In this document: positions 1-8,224 of the stretch, in pieces
Layout of the letters: the number at the start of each line of letters is the position of its first letter
Numbering within the stretch: the stretch's first letter is position 1
Origin: Euryarchaeota archaeon UBA181
GTDB taxonomy: Archaea; Thermoplasmatota; Poseidoniia; Poseidoniales; Thalassarchaeaceae
Assembly (NCBI GenBank): GCA_002496725.1
Contig: DALI01000068.1
Location: 1-54,618 of the forward strand
Direction of reading: 5' to 3'
DNA: 54,618 nucleotides
The notes under the pieces: model-generated
The model's input: the letters and a program-made list of their open reading frames with translations, nothing else
Told to the model about the DNA's origin: nothing
Databases searched by the model: none
Translations under genes and position numbers: made by a program

Positions 1-370
1 GGGCAAGATCCACATGAAGAGGAAACCCTCCAAGGCAGGTATCAAGAAAATCACTATGGCTAAGTCCATTCAGAGGATAGCTGAGGAGAGGGTCAGCAGG
101 AGATACCCAAATCTCGAAGTCCTGAACTCGTACTGGGTCGGAGAGGATGGAAAGAACAAGTTCTACGAGGTTATTCTCCTAGATCCATCCCACCCAGTGA
201 TAATCGCCGATAAGGAACTTTCATGGGTATCAGAGGGAAACAGTCACTCTGGCCGTGCGTTCAGAGGTAAGACCAGCGCAGGTAAGAGAGGAAGGGGACT
301 TCTCAACAAGGGCAAGGGTGCTGAGAAGCTCCGTCCTAGCCTGAAGTCCAACAAGAACCGTGGCAAGTGA
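1..370 (+). CDS. rpl15e: Ribosomal protein L15e, 5'-truncated by the window edge
   Basis: Large-subunit ribosomal protein of archaea and eukaryotes. The reading frame is already open at base 2, before the first ATG at 14, and the visible part is about 122 residues against about 190 for the family. The N-terminal third is therefore outside the window and the ATG at 14 is internal. Family signatures seen include KITMAKSIQRIAEERVSR, LNSYWVGEDG, YEVILLDPSHP, the RGRGLLNKGKGAEK segment and a basic C-terminus ending in NKNRGK. The next gene starts within the last codons (GTG at 367 overlaps the TGA), which suggests co-translation. Confidence 0.96.
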   Translation, partial: GKIHMKRKPSKAGIKKITMAKSIQRIAEERVSRRYPNLEVLNSYWVGEDGKNKFYEVILLDPSHPVIIADKELSWVSEGNSHSGRAFRGKTSAGKRGRGLLNKGKGAEKLRPSLKSNKNRGK

Positions 371-672
371 TTCCCACGGCCGTCATATTGATGCGATATG
401 ATACGTTCCACCGTTCGATGGCAGACCTCCACGCTTCAGAAATCAGGGGTCTCCCAGTGATTCTCCCCAGTGGCCGTCTGCTTGGAACGGTGTACGACTC
501 CTTCGTCAATACCGATGACTGGTCCTGCACCCATATCTTCGTCTCAGACCCCCCAGCTGATCTCGTCGAGGGAAGGACTCACTTGGCCATACCTTGGAAG
601 TGGGTCAGGTCGGTGAGCGACGTAGTATTGCTAAGGTGGTTCCCGCCAACCCCGATTCCCAAGAACCTTTGA
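367..672 (+). CDS. PRC-barrel domain protein
   Basis: Small protein of about 101 residues resembling the PRC-barrel fold found in archaeal proteins near translation and RNA genes. A hydrophobic strand, a Gly-rich turn and a strand (LPVILPSGRLLGTVYDSF) match the core of the domain. The ending is Pro-rich. GTG at 367 overlaps the L15e stop; ATG at 391 is an equally plausible start that keeps the whole domain. The exact role is unknown; PRC barrels in RimM act in ribosome maturation, and the position behind L15e is compatible with that, but this is inference. Confidence 0.7.
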   Translation: MIPTAVILMRYDTFHRSMADLHASEIRGLPVILPSGRLLGTVYDSFVNTDDWSCTHIFVSDPPADLVEGRTHLAIPWKWVRSVSDVVLLRWFPPTPIPKNL

Positions 673-728
673 CTCCTCGATGAGCTAATCGCCGATATGA
701 TTCAAAAGGGGGACGATGACCCTAAACC

Positions 729-3128
729 GTGCGTGCTGCCACGATATTGACCCTAGCCGCCTTACTGATGGCCACCTTATCCCCAATAGCACATGCTGAC
801 ACAAGGGGCGTGATAATTTGTGCAGGCGCTGATATGGAGATGATGCCAGCAAATTGGGAACTCGAGGACCAGGCATGCGTCAGAGTCGATCTCGGAGTTC
901 TCCAACAGGGAGAAACACTCTCATTCGACATCACCACAGACTCGGAAATAGACATACTCCTATTTTCATCGAACGCTATTACAGTCTATCAGAACGAGCA
1001 GTCTTACAGAAGTGACTCAGTATGGGAGAGTGACTCCGTCTTCGAGGAATTCAACGGCTCAGGGGCTTGGCATTGGACAGTTCCATCCGACAGAGACGCT
1101 ACTCGTTGGTACATGGTCTTGGATAATCTGGCACACCCACAGGACTCAGGTTCTGGCGACCAAGGGGTAGAACCTGCATCCGTGACCCTCGATGCGACTA
1201 CCATCTCACCTCAGCCATTCACTCTGGTAGACACCATCGTTCGCCTGGAGTCAGGCGAGCACTCCATTCTCTACGGGCCTTTCTCTATGGACGAAGGAAC
1301 CCAAGTTAGCATTCAGGTCAGTACAATGGAAGGTGCCCCAGACGTATTCATGATGAACGAAGAACAAGTCGAGTTGTACACCTCAGGTGGAACGGCCGCA
1401 GCACGCATACAGGGAACTGACATGCTCCTGATAACATCCAGCAGGAGTATCGTCTGGACCGTACCGGGCTCTCTCGAGGGAACTGACCTCTACCTCGTCG
1501 TCGATAACAGACCAGGGCCTTCAGGAGGAGGTGCTGGAACCCTCCCAATCGCGTCTACTGTAGTCATGACATTGACTCCAATAATGGATCCAATAATCAG
1601 TGGTATTTCCCCCTCTGGGACTGTAGATGTAGGGGCTGAGATAACCTTGGACGCATCCAATACTCCGAACCTGTCCAATCAAATTTCTGATTCTGGATAC
1701 TCGTGGGATACAGATGGCGATGGGTTTGATGATAATTCTGGAGTGCTATTCAACATCAGTTGGCCCGAGCCCACTAACATTACGATCAGGCTTTCAATAA
1801 CCGGTACCGATGGCAGAAGTACTAGCGTGTATGAGGAAGTAAGGGTCGAGGACATGTCTCCGCCATCCGTCGAGATTTCTGTTGAAGGGGTTCTCGAGAG
1901 ATCATTCAATGAAGACATAGTTCTAGGCTCCACATTCACTGACAACTGGGGTGTTTCCAAAGTAGAGTGGCTGGTGGATGGAGAGCTCCACTCTGAGTTC
2001 GAAGATGACTTCGGGACAGCATCCACATTCTCACACACATTCCAATCTGGAGAAGAATCAGGAATCCACCTAGTGACTCTCAGGGTCACCGATCTCTCAG
2101 GAATGATCACCGAGGACACAGCTTCAATCCAGGTCTTCGACTCCACATCCCCTGTCGCAGGAGCATTCGACAACTCCCTGATTTCCACAGTGGGAGAGCT
2201 TCTCGAATTAGAAATACCATTCGAGGACCAGGAGTCAGAGAATCTGTACTTCTCTTGGGATTTCGACGCACAAACCGATACTGATGGCGATGGTGATGAG
2301 GATAATGACGAGGATGCAGTTGGACCAATGGTACAACATTCATTCGATGAATCAGGAGTATACAGAGTAATCTGTAGGGCTCAGAATGACGAGGGCTTGG
2401 TATCAGTGGTGGAAATCCTCGTCACTGTGACCACGGTTTCCAGCGATGACGAGTTAGGGTTCACTGAACTACTGATGGCCCTCGGTGGAGTAATTCTACT
2501 GATAGTGATAGTATCGATGGTTTATCTGAGGGTCGCCTCCAATCGAAGGATGGCCTCTATCATTGCAGAGTCCGAGGCCAAGAAGGACGAGCAAGAATCA
2601 CAACCCAAGGAGATCTCAGTGGATGAGCAGAAGGCGATGTGGGGCGGCACTAGCACCAGTTCCGCTGTCTCCCAGCCCCAAGCCCTAGGTGGTGGCATAG
2701 CAAGCGGGATGTCAGGTGCTATTTCCTCCGAATCAGAAGCGTCATCAATAGACATTAGCGATGAAGAGTTCGACGAATTACTCTCGGCCCCCAGTGTCCA
2801 GAGAGAAGACAGTCAGGCAAATGACCTTCTCAGCGCATTCCAAGATGACGATGATGAGGTCGATCATGAAGGGAGCGTAGTGGAGTATACCTTCCCAGAA
2901 GAAGAATCTTCCAATCATGAGATTGAAGATAGTTTTGACTCAGCAAAGGTATTCCAGGTTATCGAATCCGAAGAAGAAACCATTCCTGATGCTACCGAAG
3001 ATAGAACGGTGAGGAGTAATTGCTCGAAGTGCGAGAAGATGTTCGAAGTCGACCTTCCAGAAGGTGTCGATAAAGCACGAACAGCTTGTCCACACTGTGG
3101 CTCGATTGAAACAGTGGAACTCGCGTGA
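729..3128 (+). CDS. Secreted membrane-anchored protein: PPC-like and Ig/PKD-like domains, cytosolic zinc ribbon
   Basis: A 799-residue surface protein. Residues 1-23 form a signal peptide (GTG start, Ala/Leu core, cleavage near AHA-D). Two similar beta-rich regions (about 25-150 and 160-290) resemble bacterial pre-peptidase C-terminal domains. Ig/PKD-like modules follow to about 570, including two Asp-rich loops (DTDGDGFDDN, DTDGDGDEDN) typical of calcium binding. A single transmembrane helix lies at about 580-603. The C-terminal ~195 residues are cytosolic by topology, very acidic and Ser-rich, and end in a zinc ribbon with Cys 765, 768, 787 and 790. It is the first of five tandem genes for large surface proteins. 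No enzymatic motif is visible; a role in binding, assembly or signalling is inference. Confidence 0.8.
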   Translation: MRAATILTLAALLMATLSPIAHADTRGVIICAGADMEMMPANWELEDQACVRVDLGVLQQGETLSFDITTDSEIDILLFSSNAITVYQNEQSYRSDSVWESDSVFEEFNGSGAWHWTVPSDRDATRWYMVLDNLAHPQDSGSGDQGVEPASVTLDATTISPQPFTLVDTIVRLESGEHSILYGPFSMDEGTQVSIQVSTMEGAPDVFMMNEEQVELYTSGGTAAARIQGTDMLLITSSRSIVWTVPGSLEGTDLYLVVDNRPGPSGGGAGTLPIASTVVMTLTPIMDPIISGISPSGTVDVGAEITLDASNTPNLSNQISDSGYSWDTDGDGFDDNSGVLFNISWPEPTNITIRLSITGTDGRSTSVYEEVRVEDMSPPSVEISVEGVLERSFNEDIVLGSTFTDNWGVSKVEWLVDGELHSEFEDDFGTASTFSHTFQSGEESGIHLVTLRVTDLSGMITEDTASIQVFDSTSPVAGAFDNSLISTVGELLELEIPFEDQESENLYFSWDFDAQTDTDGDGDEDNDEDAVGPMVQHSFDESGVYRVICRAQNDEGLVSVVEILVTVTTVSSDDELGFTELLMALGGVILLIVIVSMVYLRVASNRRMASIIAESEAKKDEQESQPKEISVDEQKAMWGGTSTSSAVSQPQALGGGIASGMSGAISSESEASSIDISDEEFDELLSAPSVQREDSQANDLLSAFQDDDDEVDHEGSVVEYTFPEEESSNHEIEDSFDSAKVFQVIESEEETIPDATEDRTVRSNCSKCEKMFEVDLPEGVDKARTACPHCGSIETVELA

Positions 3129-3189
3129 GTCATCCCCAACTCGCTTCAATCGAATAATTATCCAAATCAGGAGGGGCAATACCCTTTAG

Positions 3190-3208
3190 CGCACCTCTTT
3201 GAGGTGCG
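3190..3208 (+). promoter_or_regulatory. Perfect 8-bp inverted repeat covering the Shine-Dalgarno of the next gene
   Basis: CGCACCTC, loop TTT, GAGGTGCG, ending three bases before the ATG at 3212. The 3' arm contains GAGGTG, which complements the usual archaeal 16S anti-Shine-Dalgarno and sits five bases from the ATG. If transcribed, the hairpin would hide the ribosome binding site. If transcription starts at the ATG, it would instead be an operator-like palindrome just after a TATA-like CTTTAG at 3184-3189. Confidence 0.55.
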
Positions 3209-3211
3209 AGC

Positions 3212-6200
3212 ATGACAAAGAGCGGTGTCCGCGTTGTTCACAGGGCCCCACGGCTCCAGAACAACAATGCGTTACTAGTGGTTCTTGTTATGCTAATCCC
3301 ACTTTTTGCACCTATTCAAGGCGCAGAGGCAGAGGCTAGAATCGAGTCACAGGACTTCGAAATCCTCGATCGTCTTTCTGATGTACTAGATAATCGTCAA
3401 CAGGTGCTAGACTCTAACTCTGTGGGGCAAATGGCCGGACCTGCCATTCAGGGCGTCAAGGATGGAATATCTCCTAGCGGGCAAGCCCAACCTCTTTCTT
3501 CAATAGGGGACTCCCTCGAAGGGTCTTCCTTTACCGAGACAATGCCTTCAGAGCCTGAACATTCTCTGCCATACAGGCTGATTCTTGGAATCGAGGATGA
3601 TGCGGTTAGCGTTGACAACGTCTGGCAGACTCTCGTGAATATCACTGACTATGTCATCCTAACAGAGTACACAGATTTGGATGGAAACGTAGTTACGGGG
3701 ACTGAAGTAGTAACATTCACTGCTAATTTCCTCTCTCTCATAAACCTACAGACTGATCCTCTGAGTCATGCAGTAGACATTGACAATGATGGCGATGACG
3801 ATATTCAAGTCGGGCTGAGCATCTCTCTTGGCAACATAGGCTTAGACAACATAGATCTCGATACTGGAACGTTATGGATACAGCCCTCAGTCTCTTATTC
3901 TGTGGATGTCCTTGATTCGAGTCAGACGGACAGTGTCTGGGATGAAATGGACTCCTTACAAGTGTCTTTAATCAAGTCTTTCGCCTACTCAAGTCCCGAT
4001 TCGGTACTGGCGCTTGGGGATGGAGAGAGCTATATTTGGGTAGTCGACTCCAGATTCTCAACAATGCCTCAGGATTTCTCCCTGAGTATTGGGATCGAGA
4101 GGATATTCTTCAATGCGAGCGCCGTACTGCAAGATCTCATACAATCACTAGTGAATATATTCGCGTCGGATTTCGATGGCTCGGGCCTGACCCTTATTGG
4201 CATATCAGCCCCTTACTCGATATCCATAGACTCCAGTGAGATGGATTCTTGCCCAGATAGGTATAGTCCCGAGCAGCTTCTCTTTCTGCCCCCCGAAGAG
4301 ATAGATTGTGGAGTTTCCGTAGGTCTTGGGTATGCTAGATTCTCTCCTCCCTCAGAGGGTGTAAGGCAACTCTGGGAACTCGCATACATCGATCTCGATG
4401 TCAAACCAAATGGTGTCTCCTCGATGATTCCCGGAGATGTGGAGCTAGTAATCAGAACGGATAGTACAATCCCCGCAGCTGGTGGGATAGAGGGAGATAG
4501 AAGCCTCACTACCGTTGAGTATTTCGCAGATAGGAGATCGGATATACACATTCACTTCTTTGAAGACAGGGCTGGTGTTCCTGCTGAGGATAACGGGGGC
4601 TCATTCGGTAACACCACGGAATCACTTGGGTGGTTGAGAGGAATGCCCGAGGGCTCAATGTCCCAAGGGGAGATAACTAGGATTTTCAGAATGCTAGGAT
4701 CCTCCGATGAGCCAGATTTGCCTGGGGGCAAGCCAAGTAGATTGGGGTTAATACTGGGAATAAAGAACTTCTCAAGAGACACAAGCCCGAACGAGGATGA
4801 CCCAACTCTGCCAGTGAATCCAGCATATCCCCCGATCAGTATGATTCTACTCAGATCAGCGCAACCTCTTGATTCGTTGGACTACACCTCGTGGTTCGAG
4901 AGAGGGGGGGAATCAGCAGATCACAGAAGGGTCGATATTTCTATTCAGTCGATACCCACAGCCCTGGTTCTCTTCGGGTCCTTTGATGTCAGTGGATCAG
5001 ATGATGCTCAAATCAGCCTCGATGACTCAAACAATCTTGATTTCGTATCTAGAATAATGGACTCACTGATTCTAAATCTGGTAGATCTATACCTAGATGT
5101 TGGGGGAATACTCAACAGTATCCCCACCACAGTTGTGGAAGCAATAACTGGTAGTGTCGGTCCTAGTGGCGATTTACAAGGTAGGGAATTCAACTTATTG
5201 ATGCATGATAACTGGGGCGCATTGAGAAACGAGATGGCGATTGGGAGAGTCGGATTGCAAATAGGCTCCAGCCCACATCCAATCATCCTAGGGGACCATC
5301 TGGTTCTCTCCAAAGACAAGGGCCTTACTCAGGTGGTAAGTAGGGAGGGGACACTAGTGGACCCACTCGTTCCTGTGGCTGCCAGCATAGGTTTCAGTGG
5401 CCTCTCCGCCTTCTCAATCGATGATGACGATATTCTCGATGAACTAACCGTCTCAGTGAATACATCATCCAGTGAACCATTCAATTTCGTCTATATCGAT
5501 CACGAGCCTAGAACAATTTCCAACTCTTCGTATCAGGCACTCGCCATTTCTGATATTCCAGATGACATCAGTATCATGATAGATTCTGAGACAGCGACTT
5601 ACACTGCATCCCAGGGAATGGGCAAGATAACCTACACGGGAAAGGATCTGGAACAAAGGCAAGCTGTTGAAATAACTGATTTTCCAAATGAGTTCACAGC
5701 GTTTTTCGGAGGATTCTCTAGCTGGTCAACGACTTCATCTATCGGTATGATAGAAGCCCAAATCACAGATTCCCAGGATCCCGAAACAATGTCTGGAGAT
5801 CACTTCATGTTCCACCATGATCCGAATGATGGAACATCAACAATATCCTCCAGAATTTCAGGAATATCTGAAGTCAGTTGGATCCCCCCAATCTCCGAAG
5901 GATCCCTAGGGCCCGATGGTAGGGGAAAGGCGTCTATCTCTGCATCAGGGGATAGATCAATGAGCCTTAGCGTAGACCATGCTCCGACTTTGGATGAAGA
6001 CCAACTAACCGCTGTCGCAATAATAGATCCATTACCGTCATCAGTTTCTATAGAAATTCCAACTAGCTCTGACTCAGGCCCCGCTCTCGACATACCTGAA
6101 CTTAACACAAGTCTAGGATTGTCTGGGCTAGCCTTCTTCCTTGGAGGATTCGCTGATCTTGGTAGGTCGGTTAACACCGTCCTTTCTGGAATAACCACTG

Positions 6201-7609
6201 ATATTTCAACAGGAGCAAACTCTGGGGAATCCAGTGAGGATTTCTCTTTTGGCATGCAGTTAGAGGCCAATGCGCCCTTTGACCTGGTAGTTGAGTCAAG
6301 TCACGGAAATGGGTCCCTAGAGGCCCCCCCGTGGGTCCATGGAGTCTCATTCAATGCCGCCCCCTCGGGAATCTCGGATGGCTTCCATCTTAGGACATGG
6401 ATTCCCGATCTACCTCCGGTAGTCGATATGTCTGTATCCAGATCCGTTGAAGGGGAATCCCAAGACTGGCATGTGATGTTGGCATTAGACGGCTGGATCC
6501 CTGCTCATAGTGAAATGATGATCCAGGCTAGGGGGATAAACGGTCAAGACCTGCTAATGACTCTCAATGGACTGGAAGTGGGAACTCCTACTGGTATGCT
6601 CATAGACTCAACGTTCGAGTTTGAGACGGTAGCAGGAATTACAGAAGTTTCCACCTCTGCACACTATTCAATGACCGAAAGATTAGACTGGGCTCATGTA
6701 CTACTGATCAACAGGGATGCAGGAAGTCGTACTGAGATAATGATTGACGAAATCCCAGAGGTGATTGATATCACTGCAAGTCTCGGTACCGCAGTTTCGA
6801 TAGACATGACAGTGCCGGATCAATACTTGAGAGAAGACGGAGTCGGAATAAATTCGATAATGATGCAACAGATGCAATGGCTGGACTCAGCATGGTGGCC
6901 AGCAACTATTTTCTTGACCGATGTTCCCGGATCTATCAACCTAACAACTGAGCCAGATACAAACTTCGACATAACCCAGAGTCTCGCATTCCAAGGAATC
7001 CCCATACTGGACTATCGGGCTTCAGGAGAAGGGATGTCACTTTACATCGAGGCTTTTGGAAGATCGATTAATACTAAGGGAGATATAATTTTACTCGCGG
7101 AAGGACTATCAGATAGCCTAGTCATCAAGCCAGCCGACGGATATGGTTTGAATATCCGATCAGGAGGGGATGGAGTTGATACAATATATATCAGATCTAG
7201 CAACATACCTACCACTCCACCTGTGACCATGGAGGAGATGGAGGCATTGGGCGAGAACCTCAAGAGCGCTACGATACATATCCATGAACTCGGCCGAGTA
7301 TCATCGACACTTCCCGGCTACCCAGTTATCGAACTGTCAGATGTCCAAGGTGGTAAGATAATCATCTCGGCAAGAGCATCAGCAGAATTCGCAGGACAGG
7401 AGTTTGACCTTAGGGGTGTTCTCCTAGATGCCCAAACAACGTCTGGAATACCCACTGCGACTACCATAGGTGTCAACGGCCTAGCTTCCGATCTCTCTAT
7501 TCTGAATATTATTCCTGGATTCGAAGGGGAGACACAGCATATCATGGTAGTAGAGCCAGTATCATCGGGTATAATGACCCTTATCGCAACTTTTCTGGGG
7601 GGTAGTTGA
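3212..7609 (+). CDS. Giant secreted protein with degenerate beta repeats, unknown function
   Basis: A 1465-residue protein with a signal peptide: positively charged start, hydrophobic segment at about 20-36, cleavage near AEAEA. No known catalytic motif was recognised. The sequence is Ser/Asp/Ile-rich and beta-like throughout. A short motif of the form D-[IVL]-P-x-x-h-x-h recurs in the second two thirds, for example QSIPTALVL near 580, SDIPDDISI near 780, DPLPSSVSI near 940, PDLPPVVDM near 1066, DEIPEVIDI near 1180 and TDVPGSINL near 1237. Two FFxGGF segments lie near 830 and 975. There is no clear C-terminal transmembrane helix. The stop overlaps the start of a small membrane protein (TGATG), so the two are probably made together and may form a complex. 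Confidence 0.75.
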   Translation: MTKSGVRVVHRAPRLQNNNALLVVLVMLIPLFAPIQGAEAEARIESQDFEILDRLSDVLDNRQQVLDSNSVGQMAGPAIQGVKDGISPSGQAQPLSSIGDSLEGSSFTETMPSEPEHSLPYRLILGIEDDAVSVDNVWQTLVNITDYVILTEYTDLDGNVVTGTEVVTFTANFLSLINLQTDPLSHAVDIDNDGDDDIQVGLSISLGNIGLDNIDLDTGTLWIQPSVSYSVDVLDSSQTDSVWDEMDSLQVSLIKSFAYSSPDSVLALGDGESYIWVVDSRFSTMPQDFSLSIGIERIFFNASAVLQDLIQSLVNIFASDFDGSGLTLIGISAPYSISIDSSEMDSCPDRYSPEQLLFLPPEEIDCGVSVGLGYARFSPPSEGVRQLWELAYIDLDVKPNGVSSMIPGDVELVIRTDSTIPAAGGIEGDRSLTTVEYFADRRSDIHIHFFEDRAGVPAEDNGGSFGNTTESLGWLRGMPEGSMSQGEITRIFRMLGSSDEPDLPGGKPSRLGLILGIKNFSRDTSPNEDDPTLPVNPAYPPISMILLRSAQPLDSLDYTSWFERGGESADHRRVDISIQSIPTALVLFGSFDVSGSDDAQISLDDSNNLDFVSRIMDSLILNLVDLYLDVGGILNSIPTTVVEAITGSVGPSGDLQGREFNLLMHDNWGALRNEMAIGRVGLQIGSSPHPIILGDHLVLSKDKGLTQVVSREGTLVDPLVPVAASIGFSGLSAFSIDDDDILDELTVSVNTSSSEPFNFVYIDHEPRTISNSSYQALAISDIPDDISIMIDSETATYTASQGMGKITYTGKDLEQRQAVEITDFPNEFTAFFGGFSSWSTTSSIGMIEAQITDSQDPETMSGDHFMFHHDPNDGTSTISSRISGISEVSWIPPISEGSLGPDGRGKASISASGDRSMSLSVDHAPTLDEDQLTAVAIIDPLPSSVSIEIPTSSDSGPALDIPELNTSLGLSGLAFFLGGFADLGRSVNTVLSGITTDISTGANSGESSEDFSFGMQLEANAPFDLVVESSHGNGSLEAPPWVHGVSFNAAPSGISDGFHLRTWIPDLPPVVDMSVSRSVEGESQDWHVMLALDGWIPAHSEMMIQARGINGQDLLMTLNGLEVGTPTGMLIDSTFEFETVAGITEVSTSAHYSMTERLDWAHVLLINRDAGSRTEIMIDEIPEVIDITASLGTAVSIDMTVPDQYLREDGVGINSIMMQQMQWLDSAWWPATIFLTDVPGSINLTTEPDTNFDITQSLAFQGIPILDYRASGEGMSLYIEAFGRSINTKGDIILLAEGLSDSLVIKPADGYGLNIRSGGDGVDTIYIRSSNIPTTPPVTMEEMEALGENLKSATIHIHELGRVSSTLPGYPVIELSDVQGGKIIISARASAEFAGQEFDLRGVLLDAQTTSGIPTATTIGVNGLASDLSILNIIPGFEGETQHIMVVEPVSSGIMTLIATFLGGS

Positions 7610-8169
7610 TGGGCCTTCTTGAGAGAATTAGACAGGTCGAAGAACCTGATGAGACATTGGAAGAGAGAACTGCTCATGATGCGCTAGATCTACTCGAAGA
7701 AAAACTCAGCCATATTTCGCCCTACAGGGTCATTTTTGCCTCTCTGACCGCACTTCTGGTCCTATCAGCCTCCTTGGTTGCCGTAGTGTGGTTAGTTCCG
7801 TATGATAGGGTATCTGTCGATGTGGTCTACAAGCAGGGGGGGTCTAGTCACATAATCCTCGCTGAGATAAACAACCAGGGTAGCAGGTCTATTGAGTCTG
7901 TATCTCTAGATCTGATCTTCATAGATTCAGAAGGTATGGAAATTCAAAGGACTCATTTCGAATCAGACAGAATCTCTGCCCATAAGTCACTAGCTGGGGA
8001 TGAACTGGAAATGATAGTTAACGGTGAATCAGTATGGGAAAACTACACAATTGACATAATTCTCACTTATGACAACTATCGTAAGAGTGTCTATGAGAAG
8101 AATACAATGGATGTGGGAGACTGGACTCTGGAGCTTTTCACAGTGAGGCCACCCTTGCAGATTCTATGA
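7609..8169 (+). CDS. Small single-pass membrane protein coupled to the giant secreted protein
   Basis: About 186 residues, unrecognised. ATG at 7609 overlaps the upstream TGA, which is preferred over the TTG one codon earlier. The acidic N-terminus of about 45 residues looks helical or coiled. A transmembrane helix follows (IFASLTALLVLSASLVAVVW, about 45-66), and the remaining ~120 residues are beta-rich with alternating hydrophobics (LAEINNQGSRSIESVSLDLI), resembling a transthyretin/CARDB-like sandwich. By charge the beta domain should be outside. The tight overlap and the missing anchor in the preceding 1465-residue protein suggest that it tethers that protein to the membrane, which is inference. 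Confidence 0.65.
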   Translation: MGLLERIRQVEEPDETLEERTAHDALDLLEEKLSHISPYRVIFASLTALLVLSASLVAVVWLVPYDRVSVDVVYKQGGSSHIILAEINNQGSRSIESVSLDLIFIDSEGMEIQRTHFESDRISAHKSLAGDELEMIVNGESVWENYTIDIILTYDNYRKSVYEKNTMDVGDWTLELFTVRPPLQIL

Positions 8170-8224
8170 TTAACCAGGTTCAGATAACCCATACTCTCAA
8201 AATGGCCTTGATGGAGGACTCATA

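Noticed and set aside
1679..2188. 169-residue minus-strand ORF in the first surface-protein gene
   Set aside because: Antisense to Asp/Ser-rich codons that rarely give stops on the other strand; no domain seen.
5800..6270. 156-residue minus-strand ORF inside the giant secreted protein gene
   Set aside because: It lies wholly antisense to a well-supported gene, has shadow-like Ser/Pro composition and no motif or ribosome binding site.
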